Shown here: positions 32,883 to 42,090 of the stretch, piece by piece | How the letters are laid out: the number at the start of each line of letters is the position of its first letter | Position numbering within the stretch: the stretch's first letter is position 1 | Source: Pseudomonas sp. CFBP13508 | Lineage (GTDB): Bacteria; Pseudomonadota; Gammaproteobacteria; Pseudomonadales; Pseudomonadaceae | DNA: 64,000 bases | Assembly: GCF_005233515.1 (NCBI RefSeq) | Contig: NZ_QFZZ01000010.1 | Span: forward strand, 124,001-188,000 | Direction of reading: 5' to 3' | Program-made: the position numbers and the translations under genes | The notes under the pieces: generated by a model | Told to the model about the DNA's origin: nothing | What the model saw: the letters and a program-made list of their open reading frames with translations, nothing else | Databases searched by the model: none

Positions 32883-33130
32883 CAAGTGCAGGTATGCAAT
32901 ACCTGGCTGACAGGAACCTGTGCGTCGTGGACAAGCGGGCGACTAAACCCGACCACTGATGAGCAGTGGCAGGCAAACGATAGAACCCGCGCCCCAGGCG
33001 CACAAGCCGGCGGATTCTGGCGTAGCCGTAGGCAAAGGCGCAAGGATTTGTGGGTTGTTGCGAGGTAGCGGGGCGTGTGTTTAAACGGCTGGTTTAAGTG
33101 CTGCGATAAATCGGTTGAATAGCCGCACCC
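32883..33130. other. non-coding stretch upstream of the DUF6124 leader
   Basis: No gene is seen. Short inverted repeats are present, such as CAGGTATGCAATACCTG (32889-32905) and CCACTGATGAGCAGTGG (32953-32969), and CGACTAA motifs recur here and in the leader. They may be part of a longer structured leader on the minus strand. Confidence 0.5.
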
Positions 33131-33224
33131 TTTCGCGAGCAGGCTCGCTCCCACAGGGACGGCGGTTGTACTGAGAAACCGTGAACACCGCCGAATCTGT
33201 GGGAGCGAGCCTGCTCGCGAAGGC
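33131..33224. repeat. REP pair, tail to tail
   Basis: Outward-facing REP palindromes separated by about 40 bp. Located between the DUF6124 leader and the end of the tpsB gene. Confidence 0.85.
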
Positions 33225-33267
33225 GGTGCGTCAGTCAAAAAAATCCTGACTGACAACCGCTCGGCCA

Positions 33268-34938
33268 TCACAACTGATAACTGAAACTGATGCTGTACCG
33301 AGGCTTGCGATTCAACGTGTCCAGCGCTTCCTCTGACATCGCCTTGGCCACTTCCAGGGCGACGTTGTAGTACTTGGCATCGCCGAACCTCAGTCCGAGC
33401 GCGGTGGATGACAGGTTGTTGGCCTGCACCGGCAGTTGGTTGAACCAGCTGCGCGAGCGGTCGAGCACCACGTAGGGTTGCAGGATGCGCACCCAGTTGC
33501 CGTCGCGATTGAAGCTGTAGTTGACCTCGTAGGCCACGCCCCAACCCTTGTCGCCCGAGGCCTGGTCGTCCGGGTAGCCACGGCCGAAGTTCTGCCCGCC
33601 GAACACTGCTCGCTCGCTGTCGGGCAGGGTGTCATCGCTCCAGTACAGCGCCGCCGAGAGCACGCCTTGCCAGTTGTCGAGAAACTTGTCGCTCTGCACG
33701 CCGGACAGTCTGACGCGGAAGAAATCCAGGTCGATGTCGTCGTAGTTGGTGTGTGCGCCAAGGCTGTCGAAGCCCTGGTAGACGCCGGCACTGAGGATGC
33801 GCAGTTGGCGGGCGTCGGCTTTGCGCCAGTCGCCTTCGAAAGCCAGGGCGCGGACGTCGGTGCGTAGTTCGGTGCTGAAGGGAAAGTTGATGCCGTCGTA
33901 GCGCGTCTTGTCGTCGACCGCGTATAAGCGCGAGCCGGCGGTCAGCAGTTCGTTGGCGGAGGCGATCAGGGGCGTGCTGAAGCCGATCGAGTAGCGGTCG
34001 TTCTCGCGATGGGTACTCAGGCGTCCGCCACCGCCCACCAGCACTTCGGTGTCCGGGTCGGCGCGGTAACGCGAGGCCGAGACGTTGAGTTGCGTGCCTT
34101 CGGTATCGAGGAACTGGCTGTAGTCGAGACGGTAGTAATGCTCTTTGTCGTCGCCCGGTGGAAACAGGCCGCTGAGGCTCAACTGTTCGCCCATCGAGGT
34201 CTGCGAATTGCTGCTGATGCCGAGCAACGCTTGCGGGCCGTTACGGTTGTCTTCGGTGGTGCTCAGGGTGCTGGTGAACGGTTTGCGACTGGCCTGGGCA
34301 ACCAGGGTGGTCGCGCCATCGGTGGTGCCGGGCGGTGGCACTTGCGCTTGAATGGTTACCCCGGGAATGCGGCTCATCAGCGTGGTGTAGCGCTCGAAGG
34401 TCTTGCGCGTCAGCGGGCGTTCGGCCTGGATTTTCGCGGCGAGTTCGTCGAGCAGGCCTTTGACCCCGCCGATGTCGCCTTGCATCTGGATATCGCGCAC
34501 GTAGCCCTCGACCAGTACCACGCGGGCCACGCCGTCATCGAAGTTCTGTTGCGGCAGGAACGCGTAGGACAACAGATAGCCATCCTGCTGATAGCGGCGG
34601 GTGATGTTGCGCGTGGCTTCGATCAGTTCGGCAAGGCTGGCCTGGCGGCCGATCAGGGGCTTGTAGATTTCCGCCAGTTCGTTGAGCGGGTAGATCGTGC
34701 CGCCTTCGATCTGCACGGTCTTCAGGTTGACCTTGGTTTCCATCAGCAATGGCTGTGCGGCGGTCGCACCCGGGTCCGGCACTTGCAGCGGCGCTGCGCT
34801 CGGCCGATAGGCGTCGGCGGGCAGGTTGGGTACGGGGAGGTTGCGGATGGTTTCGTTACTGTTGAGAAAGCTGGGCAAGGTGTCGGCGAGGGCAGCGGAA
34901 CTGAGGCTCAGGCACAGCAGGGATGCCAGTACGCGCAT
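33268..34938 (-). CDS. two-partner secretion outer-membrane transporter (TpsB, ShlB/FhaC family)
   Basis: The 556-residue protein has a signal peptide (MRVLASLLCLSLSSAALA). POTRA modules follow (VNLKTVQIEGGTIYPLNELAEIY and LVEGYVRDIQMQGD), then a 16-strand barrel region with the FhaC-type motifs GRGYPDDQASGDKG (VRGY-like) and the terminal RKPRYSISFSYQL, ending in an aromatic-hydrophobic pattern. The ATG at 34938 has GGAG upstream. TpsB exports a large TpsA exoprotein, but no TpsA with a haemagglutinin-type N-domain is present; the upstream gene is the collagen-like lipoprotein, separated by a terminator-like hairpin. Confidence 0.85.
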   Translation of the reverse strand: MRVLASLLCLSLSSAALADTLPSFLNSNETIRNLPVPNLPADAYRPSAAPLQVPDPGATAAQPLLMETKVNLKTVQIEGGTIYPLNELAEIYKPLIGRQASLAELIEATRNITRRYQQDGYLLSYAFLPQQNFDDGVARVVLVEGYVRDIQMQGDIGGVKGLLDELAAKIQAERPLTRKTFERYTTLMSRIPGVTIQAQVPPPGTTDGATTLVAQASRKPFTSTLSTTEDNRNGPQALLGISSNSQTSMGEQLSLSGLFPPGDDKEHYYRLDYSQFLDTEGTQLNVSASRYRADPDTEVLVGGGGRLSTHRENDRYSIGFSTPLIASANELLTAGSRLYAVDDKTRYDGINFPFSTELRTDVRALAFEGDWRKADARQLRILSAGVYQGFDSLGAHTNYDDIDLDFFRVRLSGVQSDKFLDNWQGVLSAALYWSDDTLPDSERAVFGGQNFGRGYPDDQASGDKGWGVAYEVNYSFNRDGNWVRILQPYVVLDRSRSWFNQLPVQANNLSSTALGLRFGDAKYYNVALEVAKAMSEEALDTLNRKPRYSISFSYQL

Positions 34939-34984
34939 AGGACACTCCATGGTCAGAACACAGCACAGGGCAAGTTTTTCCTTA

Positions 34985-35020
34985 GAAAAAAGGCGGAAGA
35001 CTCGTGGGAATCTTCCGCCC
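34985..35020 (-). terminator. terminator or attenuator between the collagen-like gene and tpsB
   Basis: Perfect 9-bp arms GGCGGAAGA (34992-35000) and TCTTCCGCC (35011-35019). On the minus strand the hairpin is followed by six T, the form of an intrinsic terminator. Partial read-through would set the ratio of the two products. Confidence 0.75.
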
Positions 35021-35072
35021 TCAACCAAGCGTAGGCGCTGTAGGTAAGGCCGTCGAATCGGCCAGGTGCAAT

Positions 35073-36665
35073 TTAGCGTTGAGTGCCGCTCAACGCCCCG
35101 GTCAGGCCACCGAGTACCCCGCCCAGACCGCCAGTTGTGCCGCCAGTGGCAGTGCCGCCGTTGACCAGACCACCGACCGCTGCCACGGTGCCGCCGACGT
35201 TGGTAACCAGACCGCCGACAGCAGTGGTGACCGGATTGTTGGTGGCGGCAATCGCTCCGCCGAGATTGCCGACGGCGGCGCCCACCTGATTTGTAAGACC
35301 AGCGACCGGAGTGCTGAGACCGGTAGCGGCGCCGACCTGTTGAGTGACAGTGGTGACCGCGCTGGTGACCGGATTGAGGCCCGCACCGACTGCGGCGCCG
35401 ACACTGGCCAGCGGCGACGTGGTTGCAGTGATCGGGGTGCCCGAGCCGCCGAGTACGGTGTTGATCGACGCAATCGTGGTGCCCAGCCCGCCAGCGGTGA
35501 CGCCGCCGGCACTGACCACGCCGCTGGTGCTGCCGGCATTCAGACCGCTGCCGACGTTGACCACCGCACCACCCACGGTTTGCAGCAGACCGGTGCCGCC
35601 AAGCCCGCCACCGATGCCGCCAGTACCCGAGCCAGTGCCATTGGACACCAGGCCGCCCGCTTTGCCGACCGCGGTGCCGGTGTTGCTCAGGGCGCCGCCG
35701 AGGGTGTTGGTCAGGGCATTGCCGGCGCCTGCGTCGGTAACTTTGCCGCCGAGGCTGTTCACCGTTGCGCCGACGTGCGCAATCGTTCCTTTGAGCGGAT
35801 TACCCAGCCCCGTGGTTACGCCGAGTTTGCCGGTGGTGCTTTCAACCATGGCGATCACCGGCACCAGACCGCTGCCGACCTTGTTGGTCAACTGGCTGGT
35901 CGGGCCGCTGGTCAGTGAGGTGTTGAGGGTGTCGCCAAGCATGGTGACTTTTTCACCGATGCCATCGACCAGCGGCGCCACCCGGGTGACTACACCGCCC
36001 ACGACGGGAACGCTACGGGTCGTTGTGTTCAGTTTGACGCTGAGGTCCGACACGCCGTCGCCAACATCGGAAACCGCGCCGCCAAGCGAGGCCACGGTGG
36101 TGGTCAGGCCATTGGGGTCAGTGGCCAGTTTGCCGATGCCATCAGTGACGCCATCGCCCAAGGTGCTGACCACGTTGCCGGTGGTGTTGGCCACGCTTTG
36201 GACGATGCCGCCAGCGACCGGAACAGTGCTCAGCGAATCGCCAATCTGGCCGATGCCATCGCCGACACCGCTGACGGTTTTGCCGACTTCCTGAACAAGT
36301 GTTGTGGTCACCAGCGAAGGTGCAGCGGGATTGGTCGGGTTGGTGGGATCGGTCGGGTCTGTCGGATTGGTTGGGTTGGTCGGATCGGTGCCACCGCCAG
36401 TTCCACCAGTGCCACCGGTTCCACCAGTGCCTGCGGTATCGCCACCAGTGCCACCTGTGCCGCCGGTGCCGGCAGTATCGCCGCCGGTCCCGCCGGTCCC
36501 GCCGCCCGCGCCACCGCTGCCATCGGTGCCCGCCGTGCCGTCCGCCGTCGAGCTGCCCGAACTGCTGCGATGACCGCCACCGCCGCTGCTGCAGCCGACG
36601 AGTCCCACAGAAAGAATCAGTGCCAGCGCGATTGCCGATTTGGACCACATCACTTGAGTTTTCAT
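35073..36665 (-). CDS. collagen-like, Gly/Thr/Val-rich lipoprotein
   Basis: The 530-residue protein has a lipoprotein signal with lipobox LVGC (Cys 25). A Gly/Thr-rich tract (about 43-93, GTGGTGGD units) is followed by an (N/D)PT repeat (94-112), then a long low-complexity Val/Gly/Leu region. This contains a diverged internal duplication: GVGDGIGQIGDSLSTVPVAG against DVGDGVSDLSVKLNTTTRSV, each with a VPVxGGxV element. It is probably a surface or extracellular adhesin or matrix protein. It lies directly upstream of tpsB on the same strand, so TpsB may export it, although no TPS domain is seen. Proteins of this kind are often labelled collagen-like triple-helix repeat in Pseudomonas. Confidence 0.75.
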   Translation of the reverse strand: MKTQVMWSKSAIALALILSVGLVGCSSGGGGHRSSSGSSTADGTAGTDGSGGAGGGTGGTGGDTAGTGGTGGTGGDTAGTGGTGGTGGTGGGTDPTNPTNPTDPTDPTNPTNPAAPSLVTTTLVQEVGKTVSGVGDGIGQIGDSLSTVPVAGGIVQSVANTTGNVVSTLGDGVTDGIGKLATDPNGLTTTVASLGGAVSDVGDGVSDLSVKLNTTTRSVPVVGGVVTRVAPLVDGIGEKVTMLGDTLNTSLTSGPTSQLTNKVGSGLVPVIAMVESTTGKLGVTTGLGNPLKGTIAHVGATVNSLGGKVTDAGAGNALTNTLGGALSNTGTAVGKAGGLVSNGTGSGTGGIGGGLGGTGLLQTVGGAVVNVGSGLNAGSTSGVVSAGGVTAGGLGTTIASINTVLGGSGTPITATTSPLASVGAAVGAGLNPVTSAVTTVTQQVGAATGLSTPVAGLTNQVGAAVGNLGGAIAATNNPVTTAVGGLVTNVGGTVAAVGGLVNGGTATGGTTGGLGGVLGGLTGALSGTQR

Positions 36666-36968
36666 GATTGAGATTCCTGCACCTGTCACAACGTTACGTT
36701 GCCTTCGATGGCCCGCCGATCTGTCGTCGGCGATGCCTCGTCCGTGGCTGTAATCTCAGTCGAGGGCAGGTTTTTCACCATTCTCAAGTTGGTATTAACC
36801 CCTTTATGTAGAGGGGCCGGCGCAATGCCGAAGGACTAGTACCCAAGTAATAAACGCGCAAAAAAAAGCCTTGAAATTCAAGGCTCGGTTTTTTCCAAAG
36901 CGGCGGGCAGGGCGCGGAAAAACTTAAGTGATATATACACAATTAACGGGTTTTTCCGCCCCGCCAGA
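36666..36968. other. intergenic gap upstream of the collagen-like gene
   Basis: No gene is present. It should hold the leftward promoter of the collagen-like gene. CCCCT-N8-AGGGG (near 36800-36820) and the inverted repeat GCGGAAAAAC (36914-36923) / GTTTTTCCGC (36950-36959) are visible, plus the MaoC terminator. Confidence 0.4.
36859..36895 (-). terminator. bidirectional-looking terminator after the MaoC gene
   Basis: AGCCTTGAA (36867-36875) and TTCAAGGCT (36877-36885) form a near-perfect hairpin flanked by A-run and T-run. On the minus strand it lies after the MaoC gene. Confidence 0.8.
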
Positions 36969-37823
36969 TCAGGCGATCGGTTGCCATTGACCGACCATAT
37001 GTTCCAGGTCGCCGGCACCGATCAGGCGCAACTCACCGCTGGAGCCTGCGGCACTGGCCAGCAATGTCACTTCACTGGGCAGGCGCACCGGTTTGCGAAA
37101 GTGCACGGCGATTTCCAGGTTGGCTTTGGGCAGGTGATCGGAGAGTGCCGCCAGTGTCCGTGCCTTGTTCCACAGTCCATGGGCAATCGCGGTGGGAAAA
37201 CCGAACAGTTTGGCGCTCGCCGCACTGAGGTGAATCGGGTTGTAGTCGCCGGAGACTTTCGCATACTGGCGACCGATATCGGCCGGTGCAGTCCAGCGCG
37301 TCACCTCAAGCAAATCCTGCGACGGCTGCCAGTCCTGTGCCAGCGCCTCGCCCTCGAGTTTTACCCCGCGACAGAGCATCCGGCTTTCGGCTTCCCACAG
37401 CGGCCCGAGCTGATCGTCGAGGGTGGTCAACAGATCGAACGTCGCGCCCTTGGCATGTGGTTGCAGGTTGTGCACACGCACGCTGACTTGCGCGCGACTG
37501 ATCGCGCCCATTGGCCGCAGCACGCGGATGCGGTTGCTCAGGTGAATCAGTCCCAGCAGCGGGAACGGAAAGTCCCTGGCCGTGAGCAATTGCATCTGCA
37601 AGGCGAAGGCGAGGATGTGTGGATAGGTCGGCGGCAGCAGGCCGTCATCGACGAAGTCGCAGACCTTGCGATAGGCCGCCAGCCGTTTGCCGTCGATATC
37701 GACCGAGCAGCGCAGGCCGCTGTCGGGCAGTTGCGTACCGGTGATTTTGCGTCGCGTCGCTGCGCGCGAGTACAGCGCGGGCAGACTCGGTTCGCGATCC
37801 AGCGTGTGCCATTCGATGCTCAT
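36969..37823 (-). CDS. MaoC-like (R)-enoyl-CoA hydratase/dehydratase
   Basis: The 284-residue double hot-dog-type protein starts MSIEWHTLDREPSLPAL at 37823, 2 bp from the fabG stop. The C-terminal half has the hydratase-2 motif SGDYNPIHLSAASAKLFGFP with D and H catalytic positions, followed by TAIAHGLW. It would hydrate or dehydrate acyl-CoA/ACP intermediates, a step between the FabG reductase and the thiolase encoded next to it. The substrate is not known. Length and layout resemble HtdX of mycobacteria. Confidence 0.85.
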   Translation of the reverse strand: MSIEWHTLDREPSLPALYSRAATRRKITGTQLPDSGLRCSVDIDGKRLAAYRKVCDFVDDGLLPPTYPHILAFALQMQLLTARDFPFPLLGLIHLSNRIRVLRPMGAISRAQVSVRVHNLQPHAKGATFDLLTTLDDQLGPLWEAESRMLCRGVKLEGEALAQDWQPSQDLLEVTRWTAPADIGRQYAKVSGDYNPIHLSAASAKLFGFPTAIAHGLWNKARTLAALSDHLPKANLEIAVHFRKPVRLPSEVTLLASAAGSSGELRLIGAGDLEHMVGQWQPIA

Positions 37824-37825
37824 GC

Positions 37826-39178
37826 TCAAGCCCCCAGAACGCTTTGCCCACAGACCCGCAACGCCTGCCCGGTGAACGCGCCCGTGCCCGGTTGCGCCAG
37901 CCACGCCACGGCTTCGGCGACGTCTTGCGGCAAGCCACCCTGGCCCAGCGAACTCATGCGCCGCCCGGCTTCGCGCAGGCCGAACGGAATGTGCGCAGTC
38001 ATTTGCGTCTCGATAAAACCCGGGGCGACGGCGTTGATGCTGATCCCGCGTTCCAGCAATGTCGGCGCCCATGCCTGGGCCAGACCGATCAGGCCAGCCT
38101 TGCTCGCCGCGTAGTTGGTCTGCCCTCGATTGCCGGCGATGCCGCTGATCGAGGCGAGCAGGACCACCCGTGCGTTGTCGCGCAGGGTGCCGCTGTCGAG
38201 CAGCGCCTTGGTCAGCACTTGCGGCGCGTTGAGGTTGACGGCCAGCACCGCGTCCCAGAATTCCGGGGTCATGTTGGCCAGGGTCTTGTCACGAGTGATG
38301 CCAGCGTTGTGCACGAGGATGTCGAGGCCGTCGGGCAGCTGTTCGATCAATTGCGCGGCGGCGTCATCGGCGCAGATATCGAGGGTGATCGCACGGCCGC
38401 CGAGGCGCGCGGCAAGGGCCTCGAGGTCGGTCTTGGCTGGCGGTACGTCGAGGAGGATCACCTCGGCGCCATCACGGGCCAGGGTTTCAGCAATCGACGC
38501 GCCGATGCCGCGTGCAGCACCGGTGACCAACGCCTTGCGCCCGGCCAGCGGGCGGGTCCAGTCGGTGACTGGCGTGGCGCACGCGGACAGGCGAATCACC
38601 TGGCCGGAAACGAATGCGCTTTTCGGCGAGAGGAAAAATCGCAGCGGGCCTTCCAGTTGATCTTCGGCACCTTCGCCGACGTAGATCAGCTGCAAGGTGC
38701 CACCGCCGCGCAGTTCCTTGGCCAGTGAGCGCGAGAAGCCTTCAAGTGCTCGCTGCACGCTGGAGGCGAACGGATCACCCAGGCTTTCCGGAGCGCGGCC
38801 GAGGATGACCAGATGCGCGCTATGGTCGAGCTTCTTCATCAATGGCTGGAAGAATTCGCGCAGTTGCTTGAGCTGGTCGGTGTGCTGCAGAGCGCTGGCG
38901 TCGAACACCACCGCTTTGAGTTTCGGACCGTGGCCGGGGATCCATGCAGTGGCCAGCGAGGGGTCGGTGCCGTAGCTGTAGATCGCATCGGTCAAGCGGT
39001 TGGCAAACACGCTGATCCGTTCGGCCAGCGGTCCGCCACCGAGCAACAGGGCGCCCTCGATCGGCCGCAGACGCCCCGCCTGCCAGCGTTCCAGCCGCAC
39101 CGGCGACGGCAGGCCCAAGGCCCCGACCAGACGATGGCCGAAGGATGAGTTGGCGAAGTCGATATAGCGGTCAGACAT
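37826..39178 (-). CDS. fabG: 3-oxoacyl-ACP/CoA reductase, FabG4-type long SDR
   Basis: The 450-residue protein has an extra N-terminal domain of about 200 residues with a flavodoxin-like fold. The C-terminal SDR domain carries the cofactor loop VTGAARGIGAS (about 215), NAG, catalytic Ser in LLASISGIAGN, and YAASK. Ordinary FabG has about 245 residues; the long form matches FabG4 (high-molecular-weight FabG), an NADH-dependent reductase known from mycobacteria. It is followed on the same strand by the MaoC gene and divergent from the thiolase gene, so the three enzymes can reduce, dehydrate and cleave or form 3-keto thioesters. Confidence 0.88.
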   Translation of the reverse strand: MSDRYIDFANSSFGHRLVGALGLPSPVRLERWQAGRLRPIEGALLLGGGPLAERISVFANRLTDAIYSYGTDPSLATAWIPGHGPKLKAVVFDASALQHTDQLKQLREFFQPLMKKLDHSAHLVILGRAPESLGDPFASSVQRALEGFSRSLAKELRGGGTLQLIYVGEGAEDQLEGPLRFFLSPKSAFVSGQVIRLSACATPVTDWTRPLAGRKALVTGAARGIGASIAETLARDGAEVILLDVPPAKTDLEALAARLGGRAITLDICADDAAAQLIEQLPDGLDILVHNAGITRDKTLANMTPEFWDAVLAVNLNAPQVLTKALLDSGTLRDNARVVLLASISGIAGNRGQTNYAASKAGLIGLAQAWAPTLLERGISINAVAPGFIETQMTAHIPFGLREAGRRMSSLGQGGLPQDVAEAVAWLAQPGTGAFTGQALRVCGQSVLGA

Positions 39179-39304
39179 GGAACGCTCTCCAGAAGTTGGG
39201 GTTCAAAGTGTGGACTGCCTACGGCAATCAATCGTTCGATCGGCGCAATAAGGCCTACGCTGGAACATTCAGGTTTAGCAGGTCTTGCAGATTAATGCGG
39301 TTCA

Positions 39305-39394
39305 TGTGGGAGCGAGCCTGCTCGCGAAGGCGCTGTATCAGACGCTGAAGTGGCTGAATGTGCCGGCCTCTTCGCGAGCAGGCTCGCTCCCACA
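39305..39394. repeat. REPIN (head to head) in the fabG-thiolase gap
   Basis: Two facing REP palindromes occupy the divergent region between fabG and the thiolase gene, about 40 bp upstream of the thiolase ATG. Confidence 0.85.
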
Positions 39395-39433
39395 GGGATG
39401 TGCAAATTCGACCATTTGGAACAGGAGCTTTTC

Positions 39434-40711
39434 ATGACCCAGCTGCGCCGCGTCGCGATCATCGGCGGTAACCGCATTCCCTTCGCCCGCTCCAACGGGC
39501 CGTACGCCACCGCCAGCAATCAGGCGATGCTCACCGCCGCGCTGGAAGGCCTGATCGAACGCTACAACCTGCATGGCCAGCGCATCGGCGAAGTGGTGGC
39601 GGGCGCGGTGCTTAAATTGTCACGGGATATGAACCTGACCCGCGAATGCGTGCTCGGCTCGCGCCTGTCTCCAGCGACGCCGGCCTATGACATTCAGCAA
39701 GCCTGCGGCACTGGTCTGGAAGCGGCGTTGCTGGTGGCCAACAAAATCGCCCTCGGCCAGATCGACTGCGGGATTGCCGGCGGCGTCGACACCACTTCCG
39801 ACGCGCCGATCAGCGTCAGCGAAGGCCTGCGCAGGATTCTTCTACAGGCCAACCGCGCCAAGAGCACCGGCGACAAGCTGAAAACCCTTTTGCAGTTGCG
39901 CCCCCGGCATCTGATTCCCGAATTCCCGCGCAACGGCGAGCCACGCACTGGCCTGTCCATGGGCGAGCACTGTGAGCTGATGGCGCAGACCTGGAATATC
40001 CCCCGCGAAGAACAGGATCAACTGGCCCTCGAAAGCCACCACAAACTCGCTGCTTCCTACAGCGAAGGCTGGTACAACGATCTGATGACGCCGTTTCTTG
40101 GCCTGACCCGCGACAACAATCTGCGCCCGGACCTGACCTTGGAAAAACTCGCCACGCTGAAACCGGCCTTCGAGAAAAGCGCCAAGGGCACGCTGACGGC
40201 CGGCAATTCCACGCCGCTCACCGATGGCGCTTCGGTGGTGTTGCTGGGAAGTGAGGAATGGGCCAAAGCGCGCGGCTTGCCGATCCTCGCTTATCTGCGC
40301 GACGGCGAGGCGGCGGCGGTGGATTTCGTCAACGGTGCCGAGGGCCTGCTGATGGCGCCGGTGTACGCCGTGCCACGCTTGCTGGCGCGCAACGGCCTGA
40401 CCTTGCAGGATTTTGATTACTACGAAATCCACGAAGCGTTCGCCGCGCAGGTCTTGTGCACGCTCAAGGCCTGGGAAGATCCGGAATATTGCAAAACCCG
40501 CTTGGGGCTCGACGCGCCGCTGGGTTCGATTGATCGCAGTCGGCTCAATGTGAAAGGCAGTTCGCTGGCGGCGGGGCACCCGTTTGCTGCGACGGGCGGG
40601 CGGATTGTCGCGAATCTGGCCAAGCTGCTGGATGCGGCGGGCAAGGGGCGAGGGTTGATTTCGATCTGTGCAGCGGGCGGGCAGGGTGTCACCGCGATCA
40701 TTGAACGCTGA
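39434..40711 (+). CDS. acetyl-CoA C-acetyltransferase (FadA2-like thiolase)
   Basis: The 425-residue thiolase starts MTQLRRVAIIGGNRIPFARS, with AGGAG upstream. The nucleophilic Cys is in IQQACGTGLEA (about residue 96), the His in YYEIHEAFAAQ, and the second Cys in SICAAGGQG; SLAAGHPFAATGGR is also typical. It condenses or cleaves 3-ketoacyl-CoA. It is divergent from fabG and maoC, which would supply the other steps of a beta-oxidation-like cycle. The substrate is unknown. A frame open to 39350 is not used. Confidence 0.9.
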   Translation: MTQLRRVAIIGGNRIPFARSNGPYATASNQAMLTAALEGLIERYNLHGQRIGEVVAGAVLKLSRDMNLTRECVLGSRLSPATPAYDIQQACGTGLEAALLVANKIALGQIDCGIAGGVDTTSDAPISVSEGLRRILLQANRAKSTGDKLKTLLQLRPRHLIPEFPRNGEPRTGLSMGEHCELMAQTWNIPREEQDQLALESHHKLAASYSEGWYNDLMTPFLGLTRDNNLRPDLTLEKLATLKPAFEKSAKGTLTAGNSTPLTDGASVVLLGSEEWAKARGLPILAYLRDGEAAAVDFVNGAEGLLMAPVYAVPRLLARNGLTLQDFDYYEIHEAFAAQVLCTLKAWEDPEYCKTRLGLDAPLGSIDRSRLNVKGSSLAAGHPFAATGGRIVANLAKLLDAAGKGRGLISICAAGGQGVTAIIER

Positions 40712-41141
40712 AAAAGCCCCTCAGCCTAACCCTCTCCCAAAGGGAGAGGGGACTGATTGGGGGATGCTTGAAATCGACGCCGACCTGAGCGCCCTTCACC
40801 GAATCCAAAGCAGCGATTCAAACCAGAAGCGCTGCGGTCTCTCAGGTCGATGTATTACGGGAGACACCGCAGTCGGCCCCCTCTCCCTCTGGGAGAGGGC
40901 TGGGGTGAGGGCAACAGAAGTTCACCGACCATGTCAGATTCTGTCGCAAATGCCCTTGCCGGCCGATACCAATCAATGCCACGGTCTCGGCTATGATTCG
41001 CCCGGGTCGCTGCGATTGATCCGGCACAGTGTGTGCATCCTCAAGGTTCACAGGTCGGCAACCCCTCCCCGTCGGGCGAGGATTGCCGTATAACGAGTGA
41101 CATTCGCGTGTTTGGTAATAAAGGACCCACAATAAAAGCTG
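40712..41141. repeat. gap with type-2 repeat pair and a probable promoter
   Basis: CCCTCTCCC palindromes at about 40716-40911 enclose a core with TCAGGTCGATG. The remaining 230 bp has no gene; a TATAAC at 41088-41093 may be the -10 of the RIO kinase promoter. Confidence 0.6.
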
Positions 41142-42038
41142 ATGAAGACTCCAAAACGCATTGAACCCCTGATCGAGGACGGTCTGGTCGACGAAGTGCT
41201 GCGCCCACTGATGAGTGGCAAAGAGGCAGCTGTTTATGTAGTGCGCTGCGGCAATCAGTTACGTTGCGCCAAGGTCTACAAGGAGGCGAATAAACGCAGT
41301 TTCCGCCAGGCAGCCGAGTATCAGGAAGGCCGCAAGGTTCGTAACAGCCGTCAGGCGCGGGCCATGGCGAAGGGGTCCAAGTTCGGTCGCAAAGAGACCG
41401 AAGACGCCTGGCAGAACGCTGAAGTGGCGGCGCTTTTCCGTCTGGCCGGCGCCGGTGTGCGAGTGCCCAAACCCTATGACTTCCTCGACGGCGTGCTGTT
41501 GATGGAGCTGGTGGCCGACGAATTCGGCGACGCCGCGCCACGGCTGAACGACGTGGTACTAGAGCCGGATCAGGCGCGCGAATATCACGCGTTCCTGATT
41601 TCGCAGATCGTGCTGATGTTGTGTACCGGTCTGGTGCACGGTGACCTCTCCGAGTTCAACGTGCTGCTGACCCCGACCGGCCCGGTCATCATCGACCTGC
41701 CCCAGGCAGTCGACGCTGCGGGTAACAACCACGCGTTCAGCATGCTCGAGCGTGACGTTGGCAACATGGCTTCGTACTTCGGCCGTTTCGCGCCGGAATT
41801 GAAGAAGACCAAATATGCCAAGGAAATGTGGGCGTTGTACGAAGCCGGCACCTTGCACCCGAACAGTGTGCTGACCGGCGAGTTCGACGATCCGGAGGAC
41901 CTGGCCGATGTTGGCGGGGTGCTGCGCGAAATCGAAGCGGCGCGCCTCGACGAGGAACGCAAGCAAGCCATTCGCGCGGCGGACGACGCGCCGAAAGGCA
42001 AACCCGAAGAGCCGCCTCCACCGCCGTGGATGCAGTGA
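41142..42038 (+). CDS. RIO1-like serine kinase
   Basis: The 298-residue atypical kinase of the RIO1 family contains the P-loop-like GKEAAVYVV and the ATP lysine in CAKVYKEANK. Catalytic LVHGDLSEFNVLL and metal-binding VIIDLPQAVD follow, then a Pro-rich C-terminus. In bacteria its role is unclear; RIO kinases act in ribosome maturation in eukaryotes. It precedes an MFS gene and is near cueR, as in P. aeruginosa (PA4778-PA4780 region, recall). A strong terminator follows. Confidence 0.9.
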   Translation: MKTPKRIEPLIEDGLVDEVLRPLMSGKEAAVYVVRCGNQLRCAKVYKEANKRSFRQAAEYQEGRKVRNSRQARAMAKGSKFGRKETEDAWQNAEVAALFRLAGAGVRVPKPYDFLDGVLLMELVADEFGDAAPRLNDVVLEPDQAREYHAFLISQIVLMLCTGLVHGDLSEFNVLLTPTGPVIIDLPQAVDAAGNNHAFSMLERDVGNMASYFGRFAPELKKTKYAKEMWALYEAGTLHPNSVLTGEFDDPEDLADVGGVLREIEAARLDEERKQAIRAADDAPKGKPEEPPPPPWMQ

Positions 42039-42048
42039 TCGCGTGATG

Positions 42049-42080
42049 AAAAACCCGGCTCCGGCCGGGTTTTTTGTTTG
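42049..42080 (+). terminator. terminator of the RIO kinase gene
   Basis: AAACCCGGC (42051-42059) pairs with GCCGGGTTT (42064-42072) and is followed by a T-run. Confidence 0.85.
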
Positions 42081-42090
42081 AGTCAAAAAG

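Noticed and set aside
35073..36665. Plus-strand frames opposite the collagen-like gene
   Set aside because: The minus-strand product has a clear lipoprotein signal and ribosome site; opposite frames arise from its low-complexity codons.
36914..36959. GCGGAAAAAC/GTTTTTCCGC as a second terminator
   Set aside because: The loop of 26 bases is too long for an intrinsic terminator; noted only as an inverted repeat.
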